Shown here in pieces: positions 1 through 8,170 of a stretch of DNA of 36,931 nucleotides (within the stretch, counting starts at the first letter, position 1; every line of letters starts with the position of its first letter). This DNA comes from Clostridia bacterium (lineage in GTDB: Bacteria; Bacillota; Clostridia; TANB77; CAG-508): assembly GCA_022799315.1 (NCBI GenBank), contig JAAWOE010000015.1:1-36931 (forward strand), read 5' to 3'. The position numbers were made by a program, and so were the translations under genes. Under the pieces are notes generated by a model. That model did no database searches, had not been told where the DNA came from, and saw only the letters and a list, made by a program, of their open reading frames with translations.

Positions 1-782
1 ATATAGCTACACCAGCCTTCAAGCATTGTATAGACTTTATGAACGGAGATTATAAAAATCAAGAATCAACAGAACAATTGACAGAAGATATTATTAAAAA
101 TAGTAAAGAAATTATGAGTCTATTAAAAAGAGATAATATTTCTATTGACGAAGTAAAAGACTATCACGTATATCCAATTGCAGACAATGACACACCAAAG
201 CTTTCAGCAGATAGGCTAGAATATACATTTATGAATGGAATATTTTTTAAAGAGGTATGGAATCTAGAAACAATAAAGAAAATATATGATAATATAGAAA
301 TTTTAATAAATGAAGAAGGAATAGAAGAATTAGGATTTAAAAATATAGAAGTAGCAGAAAAGTTTGTTAATTGTGCAAGTAAAATATGGCCTAAATGGAT
401 AGATAACAAAGATAAATTAACAATGCAATTTATTGCAGATACAGTAAGAAAAATGAATGAGAATGGATTATTGGAAATAGAAGATTTATATAAATATTCT
501 GAAAAAGAAATTGTAGAAAAAATTTGTAATTGTGGAATTAAAGAGATAGAAGTAGTATTTGAAAAATTCCAAAATGCAACTAAAATATATGAAAGCAATG
601 AATATGTTGTAGATAAATACTGTATAAGTATAGATTCAAAAAGGAGATATATTATTCCACTAGTAAAATACGAGTGTAAAATTAGTAGGATAAAAGATAT
701 TTCAGATAAGGCAAAAAAAGATATAGAAGAATATTTGAATTTTAAAACAGAAAAATATGCTTATTTTGATTTTAATTTTTAG
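1..782 (+). CDS. Probable HD-domain phosphohydrolase, C-terminal part (5' end outside window)
   Basis: The reading frame is open from the first bases of the window, and the codons before the ATG at 39 (IATPAFKHCIDF) look like real protein, so this is the 3' part of a longer gene and not a start at 39. The visible 259 residues are mostly helical. A segment reading NDTPKLSADRLEYTF resembles the aspartate-containing motif in HD-superfamily phosphohydrolases ('DADRLDY'). The HD pair itself would lie upstream and is not seen. The substrate cannot be given. The stop codon (780-782) overlaps the AGGAGG of ksgA, so the two genes are probably co-transcribed. The family call rests on one motif and is moderate. 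Confidence 0.5.
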   Translation, partial: IATPAFKHCIDFMNGDYKNQESTEQLTEDIIKNSKEIMSLLKRDNISIDEVKDYHVYPIADNDTPKLSADRLEYTFMNGIFFKEVWNLETIKKIYDNIEILINEEGIEELGFKNIEVAEKFVNCASKIWPKWIDNKDKLTMQFIADTVRKMNENGLLEIEDLYKYSEKEIVEKICNCGIKEIEVVFEKFQNATKIYESNEYVVDKYCISIDSKRRYIIPLVKYECKISRIKDISDKAKKDIEEYLNFKTEKYAYFDFNF

Positions 783-790
783 GAGGTAGT

Positions 791-1645
791 ATGAGTAAAG
801 TTTACGAAGATACAAAATTTTTAATGAAAAAATATGGAATTACAGCAAATAAAAAATTAGGCCAAAACTTTTTAATAGATGAAAATGTAATAGATACAAT
901 TGTAAATACATCAGAAATTTCTAGTGATGACCTTGTTATAGAAATAGGGCCAGGACTTGGAACACTAACACAAAAGTTATTACAAAAAGCAGGAAAGGTT
1001 ATTGCAATTGAATTAGATGAAAGAATGATATCTATTTTAAAAGATAGGTTTTTTATATATCATAACTTCGAAATTATAAATGAAGATGTATTAAAGGTAG
1101 ATTTAAATAAGTTAATCAAAGAAAATAAAGAACAACTTGGACTAAAACGAACAAAAATTGTAGCAAACCTTCCATACTATATCACAACTCCAATTATTAT
1201 GAAATTATTAGAGGAAAAGTTAAATATAGAAAGCATTACTGTTATGATTCAAAAAGAAGTAGCAGATAGACTAACTGCAATTCCTGGAGGTAAAAATTCT
1301 GGTGCAATTACATATACAGTTTATTATTATGCAACATCAGAAGAAGTGCTAACTGTACCAAATAATTCATTTATTCCAGAGCCAGAAGTAGAATCTGAAG
1401 TAATAAAACTAAATTTAAGAAAAGAACCAGTAATTAAAGTTAAAGATGAGAAGAAGTTTTTCTCATTAATTAAATCGGCTTTTATGCAAAGAAGGAAAAC
1501 GCTTTTAAATGCAATTGGAAATTCTGGACTAAATACAACAAAAGAACAAATGGAGCAAATTCTAAAAGAACTAGATATAGATACAAAAGTGAGGGGGGAA
1601 GCTCTAACAATAGACCAATTTGCTAAAATTTCAGAAAAACTGTAG
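791..1645 (+). CDS. rsmA: 16S rRNA dimethyladenosine transferase (RsmA/KsgA)
   Basis: S-adenosylmethionine-dependent enzyme that dimethylates two adjacent adenines near the 3' end of 16S rRNA during small-subunit assembly. The 284 residues match the family length. Visible motifs are KKLGQNFLID near residue 21, the SAM-binding loop EIGPGLGTLT, the acidic strand end AIELD, and the catalytic NLPYYITTPI. The C-terminal helical part carries SAFMQRRKTLLNAI, also typical. The start follows AGGAGG with a 4-base gap. An 18-bp terminator follows the stop. Confidence 0.97.
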   Translation: MSKVYEDTKFLMKKYGITANKKLGQNFLIDENVIDTIVNTSEISSDDLVIEIGPGLGTLTQKLLQKAGKVIAIELDERMISILKDRFFIYHNFEIINEDVLKVDLNKLIKENKEQLGLKRTKIVANLPYYITTPIIMKLLEEKLNIESITVMIQKEVADRLTAIPGGKNSGAITYTVYYYATSEEVLTVPNNSFIPEPEVESEVIKLNLRKEPVIKVKDEKKFFSLIKSAFMQRRKTLLNAIGNSGLNTTKEQMEQILKELDIDTKVRGEALTIDQFAKISEKL

Positions 1646-1654
1646 AGGAAATTA

Positions 1655-1694
1655 AAAACAAATAGTTCGCAGCTTGCTGCGAACTATTTGTTTT
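1655..1694 (+). terminator. Intrinsic terminator after rsmA
   Basis: Perfect 18-bp inverted repeat (1655-1672 and 1677-1694) with a 4-base CTTG loop. It has a GC-rich inner stem and ends in TTTT. It separates rsmA from the minD operon and could work in both directions. Confidence 0.9.
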
Positions 1695-1739
1695 ATAACC
1701 TTATATTACAGAAATATTACAAAAAATCCCGCTAATTCA

Positions 1740-1768
1740 TTGACTTTTAACCCAAAAAAAGATAAGAT
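1740..1768 (+). promoter_or_regulatory. Sigma-A type promoter of the minD operon
   Basis: TTGACT (1740-1745), 17-bp spacer, TAAGAT (1763-1768). It lies 63 bases before the minD start and just downstream of the rsmA terminator. Confidence 0.7.
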
Positions 1769-1830
1769 ATAAGTGTTAAATTATAGAAAATAAATTACAA
1801 ATTGAAAGTGTAGTTTGAGGAGGAAAAAAT

Positions 1831-2625
1831 ATGGGAGAAGTTATAGTTATAACATCAGGAAAAGGTGGAGTAGGAAAAACAACAACAACAGCAAATTTAG
1901 GTGCAGCATTAGCAATGCAAGGTAAAAAAGTAGTATTAATAGATACAGATATAGGATTAAGAAACCTAGATGTTGTTATGGGACTAGAAAACAGAATAGT
2001 GTATGACATAGTTGATGTTGTTGAAGAAAAGTGTAAATTAAGACAAGCCCTAATTAAGGACAAACGTTATGAAGAACTTTTCTTACTTCCAGCTGCTCAA
2101 ACAAGAGATAAAAGTGCCGTAAATGAAGAACAAATGAGAGAATTAACTGCTAAATTAAAAGAAGAATTTGATTACATCCTAATTGACTGCCCAGCAGGAA
2201 TTGAACAAGGATTTAAAAATGCAATTGCAGGAGCAAACCGTGCAATAGTAGTTACAACAGCAGAAATATCAGCAATTCGTGATGCCGATAGAATTATAGG
2301 ATTATTAGAATCATCAGAAATAAGAAATCCAGAATTAGTAGTAAACAGATTAAGACCTAATATGGTAAGAAAAGGTGAAATGATGGATGTTAGCGATATA
2401 GTAGATTTATTATCAATAGGACTAATTGGTGCAGTACCAGATGACGAATATGTTGTAACACAAACCAATAAAGGAGAGCCAGTAGTACAAAATAGAAAAG
2501 CCCCATCTGGAAAAGCATATATAGAGATTGCAAGAAGAATATTAGGAGAAAATATAGAAGTAACAATACCAGGTAGAGAAAAAGGATTTTGGAGCAAAAT
2601 TAAAAGACTATTTGGAATAAAATAA
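1831..2625 (+). CDS. minD: Septum site-determining ATPase MinD
   Basis: Membrane-bound ATPase that, with MinE, places the division site. The deviant Walker A motif GKGGVGKTTTTANLG is at residues 10-24, and the signature ALIDTDIGLRNLDVVMG-like segment follows (here VLIDTDIGLRNL). DYILIDCPAG is the Walker B region. The last 13 residues (GFWSKIKRLFGIK) form the amphipathic membrane-targeting helix expected of MinD. The length of 264 is typical. A GGAGG ribosome site precedes the ATG. First gene of the operon minD-minE-rodA-dus. No minC is visible in the window, although it commonly precedes minD in Clostridia. Confidence 0.97.
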   Translation: MGEVIVITSGKGGVGKTTTTANLGAALAMQGKKVVLIDTDIGLRNLDVVMGLENRIVYDIVDVVEEKCKLRQALIKDKRYEELFLLPAAQTRDKSAVNEEQMRELTAKLKEEFDYILIDCPAGIEQGFKNAIAGANRAIVVTTAEISAIRDADRIIGLLESSEIRNPELVVNRLRPNMVRKGEMMDVSDIVDLLSIGLIGAVPDDEYVVTQTNKGEPVVQNRKAPSGKAYIEIARRILGENIEVTIPGREKGFWSKIKRLFGIK

Positions 2626-2648
2626 TATGAAGCGGGGGAGAAATAAGA

Positions 2649-3251
2649 ATGTTTGAAAGCATAATAAACTTTTTTAAGAATATAGGAAAAGCACAAAAAG
2701 AACAAGTTAAATCAAAAGATGCAGCAAAAGAGAGATTACATTTAGTTCTTATGCAAGATAGAGCAAACGTATCAGCAGATTTTCTTGACCTAATGAAACA
2801 AGAAATAATAGAAGTAATAAAAAAGTATATAGAAGTAGATGAAAATGCAATAGATGTAAGACTTACAAATAAGGACAATGGAGATGGAACAACAGGTGCA
2901 CCAGCTTTATATGCAAATATTCCTATTATGAGTATAAAAGAAGAAGTAAAAAGTGGAATGTCAAGACAAAAACAGACTAAAAAGGAAGAAATAGAAGATA
3001 AATCAAACAAAACTAATAAGACGGAAAAAGACATTGAAGATGGAGAAACAAAGAAAATAAATACAAAAGAAGATGAGGGAAATGAAAAAAATGTAATAGA
3101 AGAAGAAACAATAAAAAATAGTGATGTGGTTTCTGAAGATAAAAAAGAAGAGGTTAAAGAAGTACCAGAGTCTAAAGAGAATGACAAAGAAGAAAATAAG
3201 CAAGAAGAAGTAGAAAAACAACAAGACGTAAAAGAACAAGAAAATGCCTAA
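2649..3251 (+). CDS. minE: MinE with an unusual long charged C-terminal tail
   Basis: Topological specificity factor that stimulates MinD ATPase and drives its release from the membrane. Residues 1-95 match MinE: an amphipathic N-terminus (FESIINFFKNIG), the MinD-contact segment AKERLHLVLMQDRA, and the dimerisation part EIIEVIKKYIEVDENAIDVRL. Canonical MinE ends near residue 90. Here about 105 more residues follow, almost all Glu, Lys, Asp, Asn and Thr, low-complexity and probably disordered. The frame is open and ends with a normal TAA 34 bases before rodA. The tail has no recognisable domain. Confidence 0.9.
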   Translation: MFESIINFFKNIGKAQKEQVKSKDAAKERLHLVLMQDRANVSADFLDLMKQEIIEVIKKYIEVDENAIDVRLTNKDNGDGTTGAPALYANIPIMSIKEEVKSGMSRQKQTKKEEIEDKSNKTNKTEKDIEDGETKKINTKEDEGNEKNVIEEETIKNSDVVSEDKKEEVKEVPESKENDKEENKQEEVEKQQDVKEQENA

Positions 3252-3285
3252 AATACATTAAAACAATACTTAAAGAGGGTGAAGA

Positions 3286-4396
3286 ATGAAGAAGAAATTT
3301 CTTAAAAACATAGAATGGGGAATATTAATTTGCTGTATTATTCTACTAATTATAGGATGTGTATCATTATATTCTGCAACACAAGAAAATAATTATGATG
3401 AGTTAAAAAAGCAAATAGCTTGGGCGATAGTTAGCATACCGATAATGCTAGTAGTTATATTTTTGGATTATAATATAATAGCAAGGTTTTCACCAATTTT
3501 TTATGGGATATTTATAATATTGTTAATAGCAGTTTTATTTACACCTGTTGTAAATGGAGCAACGAGCTGGTTTAAGATTACAGAAGGGATTAGGCTTCAA
3601 CCAAGTGAATTTGCAAAAGTATTTGTTGTAATATTTTTAGCATATATAATGTCTATAATTCAAAAGAATAGTAAAAATGAAATTAATAGACCACTTAAAT
3701 TACTCGCAGTGTTTAGCATAGTATTGGTACCAGTATTATTAATAATTAAACAGCCAGACTATGGAACTGCAATTGCATTTATGATGGCAACAGTATTAAT
3801 GTTGTTTGTAGCAGGAATAGATAAAAGATATATAATTGGGGCACTGCTTATAATTTGTATTGCGTTGCCACTTGTATATAACTTTGTATTACCAGCACAC
3901 GCTAAAACAAGAATTGACGTATTTTTAAATCCAAATTTAGACCCAAGGGGTTCACGGGTATAATGTTATACAATCTAAGCTTGCAATAGGATCTGGACAA
4001 TTATTTGGAATGGGATTATTAAAAGGAAACCAAACTCAACTTGGATTCTTACATCCAAAAACTACAGACTTTATTTTCTCTGTAATAGGAGAAGAAATGG
4101 GCTTTGCCGTTGCAGGAGCAGTAATTATATTATATGTAGTGTTAATTACAAAATCAGTATATGTTGCAAAAACCGCAAAAGACGATTTAGGGTCATATAT
4201 AGCAATGGGGATAGTAGGAATATTCTTATTTCACATGATAGAAAACATAGGAATGACAATGGGACTACTTCCAATTACAGGAGTACCACTTCCATTTGTT
4301 AGCTATGGTGGAAGTTCGCTAATTACAAACTTTATATGTATAGGACTTTTATTAAATATAAGTGGAAGAAGACAAAAAACAATATTTGTTGACTAG
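3286..4396 (+). CDS. rodA: RodA, peptidoglycan polymerase (SEDS), read through a +1 frameshift at CGG
   Basis: Multi-spanning SEDS glycosyltransferase for lateral wall synthesis. The part before 3955 carries the N-terminal membrane segments, the conserved TSWF and LQPSEFAK motifs, and KQPDYGTA. That frame stops at 3961 after GSRV. Skipping the C at 3955 gives RGSGYNVIQSKLAIGSG, the canonical next segment, and continues to GVPLPFVSYGGSSL and a stop at 4394-4396. The total is 369 residues, normal for RodA. The place after minD-minE matches the rodA position in other Clostridia, which favours RodA over FtsW. Neither piece alone would be functional. The stop overlaps the dus ribosome site. Confidence 0.92.
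3955..3957 (+). other. +1 frameshift site CGG (TCA-C-GGG) in rodA
   Basis: In-frame CGG after TCA. Skipping C3955 gives GGG TAT AAT (Gly-Tyr-Asn) and restores the RodA frame. It is the only in-frame CGG in the gene. Confidence 0.85.
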
Positions 4397-4405
4397 GAGC
4401 AAAAA

Positions 4406-5377
4406 ATGTATTTAAAACCATTAAAAATAGGAAATGTAGAACTAGAAAATAACATATTATTAGCACCAATGGCAGGTATAACAGACCTGCCATTTAGAGT
4501 AATGTGTAAAAACTATGGAACGGGACTTGTTTGTACAGAAATGGCAAGTAGTAAAGCAATCTTCTATAACGATAAAAAAACAAAAGACATTTTAAAAATA
4601 GAAGGAGAAAAAAGACCAATTCAAGCTCAAATATTCGGAAGTGATGTAGAATCTCTAAAAGTTGCAGCAGAATATGTAAGTGGATTTGCAGATATATTAG
4701 ATATAAACATGGGATGTCCAGCACCAAAAGTTGTAAAAAACGGAGATGGAAGTAAATTATTATTAGATTTACCTAAAGTAGAAGAAATTGTTACAGAAGT
4801 AGTAAAGTCTTCAAAAGTTCCAGTTAGTGTAAAAATACGAAAAGGTTGGAATGAAGAAAGTGTTGTTGCGATAGATGCGGCTAAAATTATAGAAAAATCA
4901 GGAGCAAGTATGATTACAGTCCATGGAAGAACAAGAGCAGAATTTTTTAGCGGAGATGTAGATCTAGATATAATTAAAAAAGTAAAAGAAAGTGTTAATA
5001 TACCAGTTATAGGAAATGGAAACATTGTAGATGAAGAAAGTGCTCTAAAAATGTTTGAATATACAGGTGTAGATGGAATAATGATTGGTAGAGCGGCCAT
5101 TGGGAATCCATGGTTGTTTAAAAGAATAATTCATTTCTTACAAACAGGAGATAAATTACAAGAAATATCCTCTAAAGAAAAATTAGAAACAATAATAAAG
5201 CATATAGAATTAGAAGTAGAAGAAAAAGGTGAAAAAGTAGGAATACAAGAACTAAGGAAACATATGGCATGTTACATTAAAAATTTACCAAATGCAAGTA
5301 AAATTAGGGTAAGGATAAACCAAATTAATAGGAAAGATGAATTAATAGAGTATTTAAAAGAATGTTTTTCAAACTAA
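4406..5377 (+). CDS. dus: tRNA-dihydrouridine synthase (Dus family)
   Basis: FMN-dependent TIM-barrel enzyme that reduces uridines in tRNA to dihydrouridine. The 323 residues contain LLAPMAGITDLPFR near residue 20, ADILDINMGCPAPKV with the catalytic cysteine, KIRKGW, TVHGRTRAEFFSG, VIGNGNI and GVDGIMIGRAAIGNPW, in the family order. The start follows AGGAG by 6 bases, and the site overlaps the rodA stop, so the gene is the last of the min operon. The sequence does not show which tRNA position is modified. Confidence 0.95.
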   Translation: MYLKPLKIGNVELENNILLAPMAGITDLPFRVMCKNYGTGLVCTEMASSKAIFYNDKKTKDILKIEGEKRPIQAQIFGSDVESLKVAAEYVSGFADILDINMGCPAPKVVKNGDGSKLLLDLPKVEEIVTEVVKSSKVPVSVKIRKGWNEESVVAIDAAKIIEKSGASMITVHGRTRAEFFSGDVDLDIIKKVKESVNIPVIGNGNIVDEESALKMFEYTGVDGIMIGRAAIGNPWLFKRIIHFLQTGDKLQEISSKEKLETIIKHIELEVEEKGEKVGIQELRKHMACYIKNLPNASKIRVRINQINRKDELIEYLKECFSN

Positions 5378-5390
5378 GTAAATATATATT

Positions 5391-5420
5391 AAAAAGAATA
5401 GATTATAAGCTATTCTTTTT
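5391..5420 (+). terminator. Intrinsic terminator after dus
   Basis: Inverted repeat of 11 bp (5391-5401 and 5410-5420) with an 8-base loop and a run of T. It closes the minD-minE-rodA-dus operon. Confidence 0.85.
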
Positions 5421-5441
5421 TTAAAATTAAACTGTAACCAA

Positions 5442-5605
5442 ATCCGCTCCCGATGGTTTGTTCATGTTTTTTTCTTGTTTTCCCCAACTGCACACATAGT
5501 GTAATAAAATTTCGCTCATGAGCTCATTTTAAAACACTATGTAGATTGTCGGTCCCCACAGCGAAACTGCGAAAATAAACATGAATCAAAACCATCTCGC
5601 GCTAT
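5442..5605. repeat. Hairpin repeat, type C (long imperfect palindrome)
   Basis: About 150 bases without a gene. The outer arms pair (GATGGTTTGTTCATGTTT near 5452 with AAACATGAATCAAAACCATC near 5577). An inner pair is CACATAGTGT (5492) with ACACTATGTA (5534), and GCTCATGAGC lies near the centre. It also holds GGTCCCCACAG, which recurs inverted in the type D element at 19881. Part of it (TTTTTTCTTGTTTT and CACACATAGTGTAATAAAA) recurs at 9543-9585. It looks like a small non-coding palindromic mobile repeat. Confidence 0.65.
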
Positions 5606-5648
5606 ATTACTAAAATTTAATTATAACTATTTATAGGAGGAAGTATTT

Positions 5649-6329
5649 ATGAGAAAAAAGAAAATTATAATTATTGCATCTATTATAGTTATTGCAATAA
5701 TTGCTATAACTATATTTTGTTTTTTTAATAAAAACAATTATAAAACTGTAGAATTTGGAAATAATAGTATTAAATCAGCTGAAAATATAAAAGAATATAT
5801 TTTAAATATTAGTTCATATGAAGCAAGTATTAGCCTAGAAATAGTAAGTAATAAAAGTAGTAATAAATACAAAATAAAACAAAGTTATGTTTCTCCTAAT
5901 ATATTTAAGCAAGAAGTTTTAGAGCCTAGTAGTATACAAGGGCTAACAACAATATATGATGGAAATAAACTAACAATAAATAATACGAAATTTGCGCTAA
6001 ATAAAATTTACGAAAATTATCAATATATTTCTAATAATTCATTATGCTTATCAGACTTTATAGAAAAATATAAAAGCAGTAATAATAAAAAATGTAAAGA
6101 AAATGAAGAATGTGTTATTATGGAATTGAAAGTAGAAGAAACAAATAAATATATAGCATATGAAAAGTTATATATTAGTAAAAAAACATTAAAACCAATA
6201 AAAATGGAAATAGAAGATATTAACAAAAAAATGCTAGTTTACATATTATATGATGAGATTAAAATTAATAGTGTAAATAAAGAAGAAGTACTAGCATTTA
6301 AACTAAAAGAGCAATTAAATAACATATAA
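5649..6329 (+). CDS. GerS/LolA-like membrane-anchored lipoprotein-carrier fold protein
   Basis: Residues 1-27 are a KKKIIII-type basic start and one hydrophobic segment with no clear lipobox, so the protein is probably anchored by its N-terminus outside the membrane. The rest (ISSYEASISLEI, YKIKQSYVSPNIFKQEVLEP, GLTTIYDGNKLTI, KLYISKKTLKPIKMEI) follows the beta-rich LolA-like pattern of clostridial GerS and GerS-related proteins, which take part in spore germination. The family resemblance is my reading, and the role here is inferred. The start follows AGGAGG with an 8-base gap. Confidence 0.65.
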   Translation: MRKKKIIIIASIIVIAIIAITIFCFFNKNNYKTVEFGNNSIKSAENIKEYILNISSYEASISLEIVSNKSSNKYKIKQSYVSPNIFKQEVLEPSSIQGLTTIYDGNKLTINNTKFALNKIYENYQYISNNSLCLSDFIEKYKSSNNKKCKENEECVIMELKVEETNKYIAYEKLYISKKTLKPIKMEIEDINKKMLVYILYDEIKINSVNKEEVLAFKLKEQLNNI

Positions 6330-6426
6330 AAATCTTAGGTAAGCTATATTTTTCATCTCGGAAATTAAATTTAAAATATATCTAACAAAAAAAGTAAAAA
6401 AAACTGTAATACTAGGAGTGAAGAAA

Positions 6427-6777
6427 ATGATAGTGAAAAGAGGAGATATGTTTTATGCAGATTTAAGTCCTGTTGTTGGTTCAGAACAAGGAGGAGTTAG
6501 ACCTGTACTAATTATTCAAAATGATATGGGAAACAAATATAGTCCAACAGTAATTGCTGCTGCAATAACATCACAAACAGGAAAGAATAAATTACCAACA
6601 CATATAGAGCTAGGAGGAGAAACATGTGGATTAAAAGCTGATTCTGTAGTTCTTGCAGAACAAATTAGAACAATAGATAAAAGTAGATTAAAAGAAAAAA
6701 TAGGACATATAGATGATAATATAATAATTGATAAAATAAATAATGCATTAGGTGTAAGCTTTGGATTAGAAGAGTAA
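6427..6777 (+). CDS. mazF: EndoA/MazF-type mRNA interferase (PemK family)
   Basis: Sequence-specific endoribonuclease toxin. The 116 residues match Bacillus EndoA closely in layout: VKRGDMFYADLSPVVGSEQGG, RPVLIIQND, NKYSPTVIAAAIT, KLPTHIEL, DSVVLAEQIRTIDK. The ATG at 6427 is chosen because AGGAG (6414-6418) is 8 bases before it; the GTG at 6418 overlaps that site. The usual antitoxin gene is not upstream. The preceding 97 bases hold no ORF, and the gene before is the GerS-like protein. A strong terminator overlaps the stop. Confidence 0.92.
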   Translation: MIVKRGDMFYADLSPVVGSEQGGVRPVLIIQNDMGNKYSPTVIAAAITSQTGKNKLPTHIELGGETCGLKADSVVLAEQIRTIDKSRLKEKIGHIDDNIIIDKINNALGVSFGLEE

Positions 6778-6799
6778 AAAGTACAACTTTTTACTCTTC
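6769..6799 (+). terminator. Intrinsic terminator overlapping the mazF stop
   Basis: Perfect 13-bp inverted repeat (6769-6781 and 6787-6799) with a 5-base loop, then TATTATTATA. The left arm includes the last two codons and the stop of mazF. Confidence 0.85.
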
Positions 6800-7009
6800 T
6801 ATTATTATATTATAGGAAAGTACGTTATTGTAAGTTAAAACGTAGAGGCGATTTTGAACGTCCAAGAGAAAAAGCCACTTTATTTAAAAATATTTCAAAA
6901 ATAGTACAAAAATAAAAAAACTTGATTTTTGGGACAAAAACAGGAATATATTATGTACAAGCTGCATAAAATATAGATAAATGGCGTATTTTTCCAATAG
7001 GTCGAAAAT

Positions 7010-7038
7010 TTGACAAATATATATTGTTAATATATAAT
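7010..7038 (+). promoter_or_regulatory. Consensus sigma-A promoter of the G5/3D gene
   Basis: TTGACA (7010-7015), 17-bp spacer, TATAAT (7033-7038): an exact match to both consensus hexamers. The 200 bases between 6800 and 7009 show no gene or clear structure. Confidence 0.9.
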
Positions 7039-7072
7039 AAGGTCATCACTTGAAGGAGGGATATTTATTCAA

Positions 7073-8071
7073 ATGATGGAAAACGAGAAAGCCTCACTGT
7101 CCGTAAGAAGAATAGCATTTATAGCATTACTATTAATCTTTTTACTAAGTGTAGGTGTAATGGCGACAAATTTAGAAATAAATAGTGTTAAAATAATACT
7201 TTCAAATAATTACGAATTAAATGTGCTTACTACAAAAACTAAAGTTTCAGAGGTATTAGAAGAAAATCATATAGTTGTACTACCGGAAGAAACTGTAGTT
7301 CCAAATTTAGATGCAGAAATATCACAAAATAAAGTAGTTACAATTACGAAAGCATCACAAAACGAATCTAGTGTAATCAAATTAGCACAAGAAAATAGCG
7401 AAGTTTCAATGGAACAATTATTAGGAAATTATACTCAAGTAAAAGAAAGAATTATCACTGAACAAGTAGAAATACCATATGAAACAATTACAAAAGATGC
7501 ATCGCAAGCGTCTGAAAGTGCAACCAATAAGGTGATTAAACAAGGTAAAAACGGCTTGAAAGAAATAACATATAGAGCTAAATTCAGAAATGAAGTGGAA
7601 ATAGAAAGAACAGTATTATCTGAAACGATACTACGTGAACCAATAAATAAAATTGTACAGGTAAACAACAAAGTTACAACATCAAGAGCAGGAAACGAAA
7701 GAAGTACAAATAATCCTGCAACTACAGCCAATACAACACTTGCAAAAAAAGTAGAAGGAAAAACACCATTAGTAAAAACATTTAATACATCAGCATATTG
7801 TTCATGTAGTAAATGTTGTGGAAAATCAACAGGAAAAACAGCATCAGGTGCATATGCATCATCATGGTATACATTAGCTGCAGGGAAAAGTTATCCAATA
7901 GGAACAATTATCTATATACCGTATTTTAAAAATCAACCAAATGGAGGATGGTTTGTAGTACAAGATAGAGGTGGAGCAATATCTAATAATAGATTAGATG
8001 TATATATGGGAACACACTCTCAAGCATTACAATTTGGTAGAAGAAGTCTTGAATGTTATGTATATATGTAA
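7073..8071 (+). CDS. YabE-like cell-wall protein: DUF348, G5 and 3D domains
   Basis: Secreted or membrane-anchored wall hydrolase-type protein of 332 residues. Residues 12-32 are a hydrophobic signal/anchor. A ubiquitin-like DUF348 repeat follows (about 37-90, VKIILSNNYELNVLTTKTKVS...). A G5 domain is at about 120-205 (VKERIITEQVEIPYETI ... VTTS). The C-terminal 3D domain starts near 237 (FNTSAYCSCSKCCGK) and ends with VVQDRGGAI, NNRLDVYM and SHSQALQFGRRSL-like sequence, the aspartate-rich catalytic part. This matches Rpf/YabE-like proteins thought to cleave peptidoglycan. The GGAGGG site is 12 bases from the ATG, slightly far. Own consensus promoter and terminator. Confidence 0.88.
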   Translation: MMENEKASLSVRRIAFIALLLIFLLSVGVMATNLEINSVKIILSNNYELNVLTTKTKVSEVLEENHIVVLPEETVVPNLDAEISQNKVVTITKASQNESSVIKLAQENSEVSMEQLLGNYTQVKERIITEQVEIPYETITKDASQASESATNKVIKQGKNGLKEITYRAKFRNEVEIERTVLSETILREPINKIVQVNNKVTTSRAGNERSTNNPATTANTTLAKKVEGKTPLVKTFNTSAYCSCSKCCGKSTGKTASGAYASSWYTLAAGKSYPIGTIIYIPYFKNQPNGGWFVVQDRGGAISNNRLDVYMGTHSQALQFGRRSLECYVYM

Positions 8072-8072
8072 G

Positions 8073-8106
8073 AAATTAGGCAAATGTAATATCATTTGCC
8101 TAATTT
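8073..8106 (+). terminator. Intrinsic terminator after the 3D protein
   Basis: Perfect 14-bp inverted repeat (8073-8086 and 8093-8106) with a 6-base loop, ending in a T run. Confidence 0.9.
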
Positions 8107-8111
8107 TTTTC

Positions 8112-8140
8112 TTGACAATTTTAAGAACCAATAATATGAT
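8112..8140 (+). promoter_or_regulatory. Sigma-A promoter of purD
   Basis: TTGACA (8112-8117), 17-bp spacer, TATGAT (8135-8140), immediately after the terminator and 31 bases before the purD start. Confidence 0.85.
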
Positions 8141-8170
8141 TATGTTATAAAAATGAACGGAGGGAAATAA

